In this document: positions 20,456 to 29,379 of the stretch, piece by piece | Position numbering within the stretch: position 1 is the first letter of the stretch | Layout of the letters: each line of letters opens with the position of its first letter | NCBI RefSeq assembly: GCF_014193675.1 | Contig: NZ_BLXZ01000005.1 | Coordinates: 1-64,000, forward strand | Source of the DNA: Geomonas limicola | Lineage (GTDB): Bacteria; Desulfobacterota; Desulfuromonadia; Geobacterales; Geobacteraceae | Reading direction: 5' to 3' | Length of the DNA stretch: 64,000 bases | Notes under the pieces: model-generated | The model's input: the letters and a program-made list of their open reading frames with translations, nothing else | What the model was told of the DNA's origin: nothing | Databases searched by the model: none | Made by a program: the position numbers and the translations under genes

Positions 20456-20971
20456 ATGAGCGAAGAAAAAAATCCCCAGGTGGTCATGGAAACCTCGATG
20501 GGAACGGTAAAAATCGAACTGTTCAAGGACAAGGCTCCCATCTCGGTGCGTAACTTCCTGTCTTACGTCAAGGACGGCTACTATGACGGCACCATCTTCC
20601 ACCGCGTGATCAAGAACTTCATGATCCAGGGCGGCGGTCTGGATGAGAACATGCAGCCCAAAAAGACCAAATTCGCCATCAAGAACGAGGCGACCAACGG
20701 TCTCAAGAACGTGCGCGGCACCCTCGCGATGGCTCGCACCTCCGTCGTGGACAGCGCCACTTCGCAGTTCTTCGTCAACGTCGTGGACAACGCCTTCCTC
20801 GACCACTCCGGCAAAACCCCGGACCGCTTCGGCTATGCCGTGTTCGGCCAGGTTCTCGAAGGTATGGACGTGGTCGATGCCATCCGCGAGGTGAAAACCG
20901 GTAACAAGGCCGGTCACCAGGATGTGCCGGCCGAACCGATCTTCATCACCTCGATCAAGCTCGCCGAATAG
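20456..20971 (+). CDS. Peptidyl-prolyl cis-trans isomerase, cyclophilin type
   Basis: This 171-residue cyclophilin has the active-site segments [13 protein letters not shown] (catalytic Arg, then Phe, Met and Gln) and the [15 protein letters not shown] stretch of bacterial PpiB. There is no signal peptide, so it should be cytoplasmic. AAAGGAG lies 11 bases before the ATG. It is a single-gene unit closed by a terminator. Confidence 0.95.
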   Translation: MSEEKNPQVVMETSMGTVKIELFKDKAPISVRNFLSYVKDGYYDGTIFHRVIKNFMIQGGGLDENMQPKKTKFAIKNEATNGLKNVRGTLAMARTSVVDSATSQFFVNVVDNAFLDHSGKTPDRFGYAVFGQVLEGMDVVDAIREVKTGNKAGHQDVPAEPIFITSIKLAE

Positions 20972-21001
20972 GGCACTGCAGCCTTATCCGGATCAAAAAG
21001 A

Positions 21002-21032
21002 AAAAGCCCCATCGTCACCGGTGGGGCTTTTT
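21002..21032 (+). terminator. Rho-independent terminator after the cyclophilin gene
   Basis: A stem AAAAGCCCCA / TGGGGCTTTTTT encloses a loop with weak inner pairing and is followed by six T. The A-rich left side means it can also work for the lipoprotein gene arriving on the other strand. Confidence 0.88.
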
Positions 21033-21053
21033 TGCGTCCGATCTGCCGGGAAG

Positions 21054-21551
21054 CTAGAGGGGCTGCACCGCAAGCTTCGGTGTGACGGTATCAAGCGGGA
21101 TGCCCGAAGCATCTTTAACCACGAACTCCTCGAGGGAAAAGGAGCTGGCGCCGGGAAGCGTGGTCGAAGCGGTGCTGCAGGTGAGGGTGGCGAGCGGGCC
21201 GACCACCATGCCCGTGGGGTTGGCGACGATCACCTTGACGGTCGCCGGTTTGGATGTCGAGGCCGCCACAAAACGGGCGCCGGCCAAGGCCGTCGGGTCG
21301 GCGGCGACGAAAACGTCGGCGGCGATGACACCGGTATCCGCGGCCGCCTGCACCGTTACCCCCGCCGGAAGCCGCAGGGTTAGTTCGGCGGAATAATACA
21401 CCGTCGCGGGATTCGCGGCCTGGGTCGCCAGCTGTACGGTCAGGTTGCGAGGCGGTACCGTGGCATCCATAACGCCCCCGGCGCCGGAACCTGTGCCGCA
21501 GCCAGAAAGTAGGTTCGCAGCCAATAACACCATCAGAATCAGGAACCTCAT
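21054..21551 (-). CDS. Lipoprotein with cohesin-like beta domain, unknown function
   Basis: The N-terminus MRFLILMVLLAANLLSGC is a lipoprotein signal with lipobox LLSGC, so the mature protein of about 148 residues is anchored at Cys18. The rest is rich in Ala, Thr and Val. Its strand pattern (YYSAELTLRLPAGVTVQ, then VKVIVANPTGMVVGPLATLTC) recalls the cohesin/carbohydrate-binding beta-sandwich seen in other deltaproteobacterial lipoproteins. The resemblance is only by pattern. It converges with the cyclophilin gene. Confidence 0.75.
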   Translation of the reverse strand: MRFLILMVLLAANLLSGCGTGSGAGGVMDATVPPRNLTVQLATQAANPATVYYSAELTLRLPAGVTVQAAADTGVIAADVFVAADPTALAGARFVAASTSKPATVKVIVANPTGMVVGPLATLTCSTASTTLPGASSFSLEEFVVKDASGIPLDTVTPKLAVQPL

Positions 21552-21749
21552 GTTTCCTCCTTACGCATCCGCCGCGTCATATCCTGGAGAGCTGTCGATC
21601 AACCGCGCCCGGAAATTCTAGCTGGCGAACAATGAGTTGCAATTAACAATGTCATCTCAAGTTGCCCCATGTATTTCCGAAAAGAAACCCCAGTGGCTGC
21701 CGTACTACCAGTTACTGGCTCAGTGTCAGGCTCGGAACTGTTTAATTCG

Positions 21750-21778
21750 TTGACAAATACAGAGCCCGATAATACAAT
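21750..21778 (+). promoter_or_regulatory. Sigma-70 promoter of metK
   Basis: TTGACA at 21750-21755, a 17-base spacer and TACAAT at 21773-21778 place the start of transcription near 21785, about 45 bases before the metK ATG. That leader is too short for any known SAM riboswitch. A perfect palindrome CCAGTTACTGG at 21708-21718, upstream of the -35, could be a regulator site. Confidence 0.75.
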
Positions 21779-21831
21779 TCCGAACTTTGGATCGATAGTT
21801 GCTGTACACCACAGAAGGGGGTTCATTCCAT

Positions 21832-23001
21832 ATGGAGATGAAGGATTTCATTTTTACTTCCGAGTCTGTCTCAGAAGGGCATCCCGATAAGGTTGCCGAC
21901 CAGGTATCTGACGCCATTCTCGACGCTATCCTGACCCAGGATCCCAGAGCGCGCGTGGCCTGTGAGACCTTGGTAACCACCGGCATGGCTGTGATCGCCG
22001 GCGAGATCACCACCAATGCCGTGATCGACTACCCGAAGATTGCCCGTGAGACCATCCGCGAAATCGGCTACAACGATTCCGCAATGGGCTTTGACTGGGA
22101 AACCTGTGCCATCCTGACCTCCATCGACAAGCAGTCCCCGGACATCGCCCAGGGCGTCAACGAGGGCGACGGTCTCTACAAGGAGCAGGGCGCCGGCGAC
22201 CAGGGCCTCATGTTCGGCTTTGCCTGCAACGAGACCCCGGAACTGATGCCGATGTCGATCCTTCTGGCCCACAAGCTGGTGTCCCGTCTGGCGGACGTCC
22301 GCAAGGCCGGTGTGCTCGACTTCCTGCGTCCGGACTCCAAGTCCCAGGTCTCCATCCAGTACATCGACGACAAGCCGGTGCACGTGGACACCGTGGTCAT
22401 CTCTTCGCAGCACACCCCCGAGGTGTCCTACGAGATGATCAAGGAAGGGATCATCGAGGAAGTCATCAAGAAGATCATCCCGGCGAACCTGATGGACGCC
22501 AAAACCAAGTTCCTGATCAACCCGACCGGCCGTTTCGTCATCGGCGGACCGATGGGTGACTGCGGTCTGACCGGCCGCAAGATCATCGTGGACAGCTACG
22601 GCGGGCACGGTGCCCACGGCGGCGGTGCCTTCTCCGGCAAGGACCCCTCCAAGGTGGACCGTTCGGCAGCCTACATGGGTCGCTACGTGGCGAAGAACCT
22701 GGTAGCCGCCGGCCTGTGCGAGAAGTGCGAAGTCCAGGTCGCCTACGCCATCGGCGTGGCCGAGCCGGTCTCCGTCATGGTCGACACCAACGGCACCGGC
22801 AAGATCCCGTCCAAGCGGATCGCCGAGATCGTCCGTGAAGTCTTCGACCTGCGTCCGCGCGCCATCATCGAGCAGCTCGACCTGCTGCGTCCGATCTACC
22901 GCAAGACCGCAGCCTACGGTCACTTCGGCCGCGAACTCCCCGAGTTCACCTGGGAGCGTACCGACAAGGCCGCCCTCATCAAGGAAAAGGCTGGGCTGTA
23001 A
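21832..23001 (+). CDS. metK: S-adenosylmethionine synthetase
   Basis: This 389-residue enzyme makes S-adenosylmethionine from methionine and ATP. It has the N-terminal GHPDK motif after FTSESVSEG, the [12 protein letters not shown] loop, the P-loop-like [16 protein letters not shown], and normal length. The start at 21832 (MEMKDF) has AAGGGGGT upstream at a workable distance; a second ATG two codons later is possible. It belongs with ahcY and the SahR-like regulator further on as the methyl cycle. Confidence 0.97.
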   Translation: MEMKDFIFTSESVSEGHPDKVADQVSDAILDAILTQDPRARVACETLVTTGMAVIAGEITTNAVIDYPKIARETIREIGYNDSAMGFDWETCAILTSIDKQSPDIAQGVNEGDGLYKEQGAGDQGLMFGFACNETPELMPMSILLAHKLVSRLADVRKAGVLDFLRPDSKSQVSIQYIDDKPVHVDTVVISSQHTPEVSYEMIKEGIIEEVIKKIIPANLMDAKTKFLINPTGRFVIGGPMGDCGLTGRKIIVDSYGGHGAHGGGAFSGKDPSKVDRSAAYMGRYVAKNLVAAGLCEKCEVQVAYAIGVAEPVSVMVDTNGTGKIPSKRIAEIVREVFDLRPRAIIEQLDLLRPIYRKTAAYGHFGRELPEFTWERTDKAALIKEKAGL

Positions 23002-23026
23002 CAACAGATCGAGTTAACGCAAAAGC

Positions 23027-23066
23027 AAAGGGGCCGCCTGGTAATCAGGTGGCCCCTTTTTTTGTT
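23027..23066 (+). terminator. Rho-independent terminator after metK
   Basis: A 14-bp stem (AAAGGGGCCGCCTG / CAGGTGGCCCCTTT with one G-U) with a GTAAT loop is followed by seven T in all. Confidence 0.95.
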
Positions 23067-23069
23067 AAA

Positions 23070-23190
23070 ACCACGCACACGGATACCATCTGAAACAAAG
23101 ACAAAACGGCCGGATACAGCTTCAAGGTTTTAACCAAGGACTATAGCTATCCTGCCTTTTTGCCTGGGTTTCCGTGTAATCCGTGTGCCG
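23070..23190. repeat. Imperfect inverted repeat, CACACGGAT family
   Basis: GCACACGGATAC at 23075-23086 is mirrored by GTAATCCGTGTGC at 23176-23188, with about 90 bases between, in the gap between metK and the response regulator. It is the same architecture as the other intergenic elements in the window but with a different arm sequence. Confidence 0.55.
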
Positions 23191-23195
23191 GGTTA

Positions 23196-23900
23196 TCAGG
23201 GTTTTCTGCTGAACCGGTACCCCACGCCGCGCACGGTCTGAAAGTAGATCGGCTTGGACGGCTCGGGCTCGAAGTACTTCCTGAGCCTGACGATGAAGTT
23301 GTCGAGGGTGCGGGTTTCGGCGTCGGTGGAGTAGCCCCAGACGCTCTCCAGGATCACGCCGCGCGGAATTGCCTCCCCCTCGCGGTGGAAGAACAGGGAG
23401 AGCATCTTCACCTCGAGATCGGTGAGATCGATCTCCCCCTGGGGGGTCCGGGCCCGGTAGGAGAGCAGGAATACCTCGTTCTCCCCGAAACGGTACCCTT
23501 CCTCGACCGGGTCGGGACGGTACCAGGCGGAACGGCGTAGCATCCCGGAGACCCGCAGCAAGAATTCCTTGAGGTTGAACGGTTTCACCAGGTAGTCGTC
23601 GGCCCCGCCGGCCAGTCCCGCGATCCGGTCCCGCTCCTCGGAACGCGCCGTCAGCATGAGGACCGGCACCCGCGAGTCGAGCCCCCTGATCTGCTTGCAG
23701 ACCTCGAAGCCGTTGATCCCCGGCAGCATCACGTCCAGGATGATCAGGTCGAACTTCTCGATCTTGACCTTCTCCAGGGCCTCCTCGCCACTCTCCACGT
23801 GGCTTACCAGGTAGCCGTCCTGTTCCAGATTGAAGGTGATCCCCCGCGCCAGGTGAATCTCGTCCTCGACCAGGAGGATTTGCGGTCTCTCCCCGTTCAT
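23196..23900 (-). CDS. OmpR-family response regulator
   Basis: A receiver domain (acidic pair VEDE, phosphorylated D56 in LIILDVMLPG, conserved Lys in DYLVKPF) is joined to a winged-helix DNA-binding domain (LTDLEVKMLSLFFHREGEAI ... VRLRKYFEPEP ... VRGVGYRF). Length 234 is normal. It follows the kinase gene directly: the kinase stop and this start are adjacent. The stimulus and target genes cannot be read from the sequence. Confidence 0.95.
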   Translation of the reverse strand: MNGERPQILLVEDEIHLARGITFNLEQDGYLVSHVESGEEALEKVKIEKFDLIILDVMLPGINGFEVCKQIRGLDSRVPVLMLTARSEERDRIAGLAGGADDYLVKPFNLKEFLLRVSGMLRRSAWYRPDPVEEGYRFGENEVFLLSYRARTPQGEIDLTDLEVKMLSLFFHREGEAIPRGVILESVWGYSTDAETRTLDNFIVRLRKYFEPEPSKPIYFQTVRGVGYRFSRKP

Positions 23901-24860
23901 CTACTGACCCCTCTGGTGCTGCCCGCCGGAAAGCGGCAGCATGATGTGGAAGGTGCTCCCCTTGCCGATCCCCTCACTCACCACGGAGACGCGGCCGCCG
24001 TGGGCGTCGACCACGGACTTCACGATGTAGAGCCCAAGACCGGTGCCGCGGATGTTCTCGCCGGGATTGCGCACCCGGTAGAACATCTCGAAGACCTGGT
24101 CCAGATCCTTCTGGCCGATGCCGATCCCGTTGTCCTGAAAGTCGAGCAGGCACTGCCGGCCGCTGCGCCTAAGCCGGACCCGGATCTCGGGGGAGACCGG
24201 CGAGTAGAGCAGGGCGTTCTCGAAGAGGTTTCGGAGGGCCATCTCCATTCCCTCGCTGTCCACCACGGCGGTGATACCCGGCTCGATCTCCACGGTGAGC
24301 CGCCCCCCCTCGGGAAGTTCGCTCCGCTTGCGTTCCAGGTACTCGGAGACGAACAGGGAGAAGTCGATGCGCTTGGCCCGCTCGCCCAACTGCCTGAACT
24401 CGATGCGGGTAGCCATCAACAGGTTGCTGATCAGGTGGTTCAGCCGCTCGGTGTCCGAGAGCATGGTGTCCAGAAAGATGTTCAGCTTCTCCTTGGGGAG
24501 CTCGCGCAGTTTGGCGGTCTCCAGGTGCAGCTGGATCGAGGCAAGCGGGGACTTCAGTTCGTGGGTGAGCTGCGAGATGTACGTGCGCTGTTGCAGGTAG
24601 AGCTTGGCCTGGCGGCGCCAGTACAGGAAGATGACGTACACGCCGGCCAGGATGACCAGGAGCATCAAAAGCCCCTCGACCAGCACCAGCCACTCGACTC
24701 CCTTGGCTACCAGCTCCGGCTTGTAGCGCAGCGCGAGCTCCCTGAACTCCTTGCTTCTTCCAATGAACCAGTAGATCCAGAAGACGACCACGCCCACCCA
24801 GACGAGCTGGATGCCGATCAATGCTATCAATGGATTGGACAACTTCCGGTGGATTCTCAT
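23901..24860 (-). CDS. Membrane sensor histidine kinase
   Basis: Two membrane segments (about 10-30 and 58-80) enclose a short periplasmic loop of about 25 residues. They are followed by HisKA with H-box QLTHELKSPLAS and an HATPase domain (N-box LRNLFENALLYS, G1 DNGIGIG, G2 GTGLGLYIVKSVV). The tiny sensor loop suggests membrane or intramembrane sensing. The start at 24860 (MRIHRKL) has GGGATGG before it; in-frame ATGs 12 and 36 bases upstream are alternatives. It forms a two-gene operon with the OmpR-type regulator. Confidence 0.93.
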   Translation of the reverse strand: MRIHRKLSNPLIALIGIQLVWVGVVVFWIYWFIGRSKEFRELALRYKPELVAKGVEWLVLVEGLLMLLVILAGVYVIFLYWRRQAKLYLQQRTYISQLTHELKSPLASIQLHLETAKLRELPKEKLNIFLDTMLSDTERLNHLISNLLMATRIEFRQLGERAKRIDFSLFVSEYLERKRSELPEGGRLTVEIEPGITAVVDSEGMEMALRNLFENALLYSPVSPEIRVRLRRSGRQCLLDFQDNGIGIGQKDLDQVFEMFYRVRNPGENIRGTGLGLYIVKSVVDAHGGRVSVVSEGIGKGSTFHIMLPLSGGQHQRGQ

Positions 24861-25003
24861 GATCCATCCCATAGCATCGCGGTGGTGTTTTTGCAAGGGG
24901 TATTCTGGCGCGCTGCCGGCGTCTCTTTTTACATTTCTATTACAAAAGCTGACGCCGTTATCTGGTAATGTCTACACTACCGAATCAGGCCCAGGAGGTA
25001 GTC

Positions 25004-26101
25004 ATGTTCAAGCCGTTGCGCATTGGTAAACACGAGGCACGTTTCCCGCTCATCCAGGGGGGCATGGGGGTTCGCATTTCCGGCGGTTCGCTGGCCGGCC
25101 ATGTGGCAAAATGCGGCGGTGTGGGGCTGGTGGCCTCCCCCGGCATCACCCTCAACAGTGGTCTCTACAACGGCAGAAACTACCTGCAGACCAACGCTCA
25201 GGCCCTCAAGCTGGAGATCCAGAAAGCCTACGAGATCGCCCCCGACGGCATCATCGGCGTGAACGTCATGGTGGCGCTCTCCGATTTCGAAGAGCTGGTG
25301 GTCGCCTCGGTCGAAGCCGGCGCCAAGGTGCTGGTCTGCGGCGCCGGGCTCCCCATGACCCTGCCGGGGCTCACCGCCCACGCACCCGACGTGGCGCTGG
25401 TCCCCATCGTCTCCTCGGTACGCGCGGCGCAGCTCATCGCCAAGAAATGGGACAAAACGTACAACCGGCTCCCCGATGCCGTGGTAGTGGAAGATCCCGA
25501 CACCGCCGGCGGGCACCTGGGCGAGAAGCTGGAGAACATCGGCAACGGCGACTACGACCAGTACGCCACCGTGCGCGGCGTGAAGGAGTTCTTCCGCAGC
25601 GAGTACGGCCTGGACATCCCCATCATCGCAGCGGGCGGCATCTGGGACCGCGCCGACCTCCTGCATGCCCTGGCAGAGGGTGCCGACGGCGTGCAGATGG
25701 CGAGCCGCTTCGTGCCGACCGTCGAGTGCGACGCCGAACCCGCCTACAAACAGGCCTACCTGGACTGCAAGAAAGGGGATATCGGACTCATCATGAGCCC
25801 CGCCGGGCTGCCGGGCCGCGCCATCCTCACCAACCAGGCTGACATTGTCGGCTACGACCAGGATAACGCCACGGTCTGCAGCATGGGGTGCCTCAAGAAG
25901 TGCAGCTACAAGGAGAGCGGCGAGCGTTTCTGCATCATTACCGCCCTGGATCGCGCCCAGCGCGGCGACGTCGACACCGGCCTGATCTTCTGCGGCACCA
26001 ACGCCTGGAAGGCCGACCACATCGGCACCGTGCAGGAGATCTTCGACGAGCTGTTCGCGGAAACGGCAACCGACCGCGAGGAGTGCCACCAGGCCGCCTG
26101 A
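25004..26101 (+). CDS. Nitronate monooxygenase-like FMN enzyme
   Basis: The 365-residue TIM-barrel flavoprotein has FPLIQGGMGVRIS at the N-terminus, VNVMVALSDF, the VVVEDPDTAGGHLG loop in place of the family GxEAGGHxG motif, and IPIIAAGGIWD with the FMN phosphate site GADGVQMASRF. This is the nitronate monooxygenase / FabK superfamily. A C-terminal stretch with four Cys (CSMGCLKKCSYKESGERFC) is extra and may bind metal or an Fe-S cluster, so the substrate may differ from nitroalkanes. CAGGAGG precedes the chosen ATG. It is divergent from the kinase gene. Confidence 0.85.
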   Translation: MFKPLRIGKHEARFPLIQGGMGVRISGGSLAGHVAKCGGVGLVASPGITLNSGLYNGRNYLQTNAQALKLEIQKAYEIAPDGIIGVNVMVALSDFEELVVASVEAGAKVLVCGAGLPMTLPGLTAHAPDVALVPIVSSVRAAQLIAKKWDKTYNRLPDAVVVEDPDTAGGHLGEKLENIGNGDYDQYATVRGVKEFFRSEYGLDIPIIAAGGIWDRADLLHALAEGADGVQMASRFVPTVECDAEPAYKQAYLDCKKGDIGLIMSPAGLPGRAILTNQADIVGYDQDNATVCSMGCLKKCSYKESGERFCIITALDRAQRGDVDTGLIFCGTNAWKADHIGTVQEIFDELFAETATDREECHQAA

Positions 26102-26131
26102 CCGAATCCAGGATCCCAGGACATCTAGAAG

Positions 26132-26165
26132 AAGCCGTCTCAGCAAACGCTGGGGCGGCTTTTTT
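26132..26165 (+). terminator. Rho-independent terminator after the nitronate monooxygenase gene
   Basis: A 13-bp stem (AAGCCGTCTCAGC / GCTGGGGCGGCTT with two G-U pairs), an AAAC loop and six T. Confidence 0.9.
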
Positions 26166-26183
26166 GATACCCGCAAAATGCTC

Positions 26184-26225
26184 TTGTCAAGGCAAAGCTG
26201 ATGTGCTATATCAAGAAAACCTGAT
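26184..26225 (+). promoter_or_regulatory. Promoter with overlapping candidate operator before the SahR-like gene
   Basis: TTGTCA at 26184-26189 and TATATC at 26207-26212 are 17 bases apart. The near-palindrome ATCAAGAAAACCTGAT at 26210-26225 overlaps the -10 and the start of transcription, as expected for autorepression by an ArsR-type protein. A second half site TTGATAT lies near 26245. Confidence 0.55.
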
Positions 26226-26254
26226 TTAACCTTTCCCTCAAAGTTGATATTGCC

Positions 26255-27178
26255 ATGCTCGAACTCTTCAAAGCACTCGCCGATCCCTGCCGACTGCGGC
26301 TTACCGGTGTCCTTCTCGCCGGCGAGTTCACCGTGCAGGAGCTGACCCGAATCATGGGGATGGGGCAGTCGCGCATCTCGCGGCACCTCAAGATCCTCAC
26401 CGAGGCCGGTGTGCTGGCGGTGAAGCGCCAGGGGACCTGGAGCTACTATCGGGCGGGCGAGGACAACACCTTTTTCGGTGCGATTCGTCTCGCCTTCGAG
26501 CGCGAACTGGAACAGATCCCCGAACGCGCCAAGGATCTGGCCGCGCTGGCGGCGGTACTGGAGGAGCGGCGTCGGAAGAGCCTGGAGTTTTTCGAAGGGC
26601 ACGCCCGGCAGTGGGACTCGTTGAGCCGCACACTGTTACCGGTGCCGGACTACCAGCAGCGCCTGCTCGAACTGGTTCCTCAGGTCTCCCGGATCCTGGA
26701 GATCGGGGTGGGAACCGGTGCGCTGCTCCCTGAATTGGCGGACAAGGCGCAGCAGGTGATCGGGGTCGATCATTCCCCGGCCATGCTGGAGGAGGCACGA
26801 CGCCGGGTACTGGCCGAGGGGCAGGCGACCATCGAGCTGCGCCTGGGCGAGATGACGCACCTGCCGCTTTCCGACGCCGGTGCGGGCTGCGTGGTTGCCA
26901 ACATGGTGCTGCACCACGCCTCGCAGCCGCTGGCGGTGCTGCAGGAGATGGCCCGGGTCCTGGAACCCGGGGGGTGCGTGGTGCTGGCCGACCTGGCGCG
27001 GCACGAGCGTGAGTGGGCCCGCGAGCAGCTGGCCGACCAGTGGCTCGGGTTCGAGGAGGCGGAGCTGGCCGAGTGGTTTGGCGGGGCAGGGCTTGAGCAG
27101 GTCGAGATGCTGCGGGTTGCCGCCCAGCCCGGGCAGGAAGAGGTTCTGCTGGTGCGCGGCCGGAAAAAACAGGGATAA
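26255..27178 (+). CDS. ArsR-type regulator fused to a SAM-dependent methyltransferase domain (SahR-like)
   Basis: Residues 1-85 form an ArsR winged helix (ALADPCRLRLTGVLLAGEFT, recognition helix GQSRISRHLKILTEAGVL). Residues 140-300 are a class I methyltransferase with SAM motif LEIGVGTGALLPELA and acidic residue VIGVDHSPAML. The metal-binding ELCVCDL motif of ArsR is absent. The same architecture is known for SahR, the repressor of methionine-cycle genes in Deltaproteobacteria, which senses S-adenosylhomocysteine. The position between metK and ahcY fits that role. Whether the second domain methylates anything or only binds the ligand is open. The Shine-Dalgarno is weak. Confidence 0.82.
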   Translation: MLELFKALADPCRLRLTGVLLAGEFTVQELTRIMGMGQSRISRHLKILTEAGVLAVKRQGTWSYYRAGEDNTFFGAIRLAFERELEQIPERAKDLAALAAVLEERRRKSLEFFEGHARQWDSLSRTLLPVPDYQQRLLELVPQVSRILEIGVGTGALLPELADKAQQVIGVDHSPAMLEEARRRVLAEGQATIELRLGEMTHLPLSDAGAGCVVANMVLHHASQPLAVLQEMARVLEPGGCVVLADLARHEREWAREQLADQWLGFEEAELAEWFGGAGLEQVEMLRVAAQPGQEEVLLVRGRKKQG

Positions 27179-27353
27179 GACGGGAACTACAAAAGACAAC
27201 AGGGATTAATGGGATGAAGGGGATAAACCTCTATAAACTCATCGCCTGAGACGCCGATACTTCATTGAAGCAGCTGAAACCGCAACCGGAGGGGGAGGAT
27301 CATCCCGAGAGGCCCTTTCGAGAGATTTTTACCACCGTCACAAAGGAGAGCAC

Positions 27354-28751
<1,398 letters not shown>

Positions 28752-28771
28752 GAGTCCCCGGCAGTAACGAG

Positions 28772-28809
28772 AAAGGGCGTCCGGTACTATGCCGGACGCC
28801 CTTTTTTTT
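28772..28809 (+). terminator. Rho-independent terminator after ahcY
   Basis: A 13-bp perfect stem (AAAGGGCGTCCGG / CCGGACGCCCTTT) with a seven-base loop is followed by eight T. Confidence 0.95.
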
Positions 28810-28882
28810 GCAACGGAGGCACGGAGAACACGGAGAAAGATCAAAGACAAGGTCAACAACCCTCTGAAGGAACACCAAAGAG

Positions 28883-28925
28883 AAGGGAGAACCCCGTGGG
28901 CACAGTGCCGTGGGTTTCTCCCTTT
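28883..28925. repeat. Long imperfect hairpin in the ahcY downstream gap
   Basis: AAGGGAGAACCCCGTGGGCAC pairs with GTGCCGTGGGTTTCTCCCTT through a two-base loop, with small mismatches. It is preceded at 28816-28848 by CGGAGGCACGGAGAACACGG, an arm of the CACGGAG family seen again at 44986-45227. There is no T run, so it is more like a repeat element than a terminator. Confidence 0.6.
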
Positions 28926-29035
28926 GTCTTGAGCGGTTCGCGGTATGTTCCGTGTCTTGCTGGCTACTCGTTTTTCCCGTCTTTTCCGACGTTCTTTTTA
29001 TCCCCCCGGTCCCCGGAGGTGCAGGTCGGCGACAT

Positions 29036-29125
29036 TCAGGTCTGAATCCCGAAACGCGGCAGGATGTACTTCTGCAGCACCACCCAGAACACCACGACAC
29101 CCACCAGAATCAACAGATCTGCCAT
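29036..29125 (-). CDS. Small membrane peptide, 29 residues, unknown function
   Basis: The short frame begins MADLLILVGVVVFWVVLQKY and ends with a basic, Pro-containing tail (ILPRFGIQT). It is one hydrophobic helix followed by positive charge, which predicts a single-span inner membrane peptide with the tail inside. GGGAGGAG lies nine bases before the ATG. The good ribosome site and membrane-helix pattern argue for a real gene despite its size. The neighbours give no clue to function. Confidence 0.6.
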   Translation of the reverse strand: MADLLILVGVVVFWVVLQKYILPRFGIQT

Positions 29126-29290
29126 CTCTTCACTCCTCCCACGTGGAATATATCGCACATTCAACAAGGAGTATATCTAAAAAGTATGATGTAGGAGGGT
29201 GCGACGGTCCAACGGCGTAAAACGGAGAAGATAAGTCCTATTTGCTCATAAAAAACAAAGCATTGTGGCACATTTTCTTACGCTCATAGT

Positions 29291-29319
29291 GTGGACGTAA
29301 TTAAAAAATGTTGTATAGT
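29291..29319 (+). promoter_or_regulatory. Probable promoter of the PAS histidine kinase gene
   Basis: GTGGAC at 29291-29296 and TATAGT at 29314-29319 with a 17-base AT-rich spacer, in a 250-base AT-rich gap that holds no other gene on this strand. The -35 is imperfect. Confidence 0.5.
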
Positions 29320-29379
29320 GTGAGCCGTATGGTTAGAGTGGACACATCTTGGTGCTGCTTTCCGAAGTGAGGGCTACCT

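Noticed and set aside
21779-21831. SAM riboswitch before metK
   Set aside because: From the mapped-looking promoter the leader is only about 45 bases and contains no SAM-I or SAM-II core.
27179-27353. SAH riboswitch before ahcY
   Set aside because: The gap lacks the conserved GAGGnnGC-type core and stem pattern; only a small palindrome is present.
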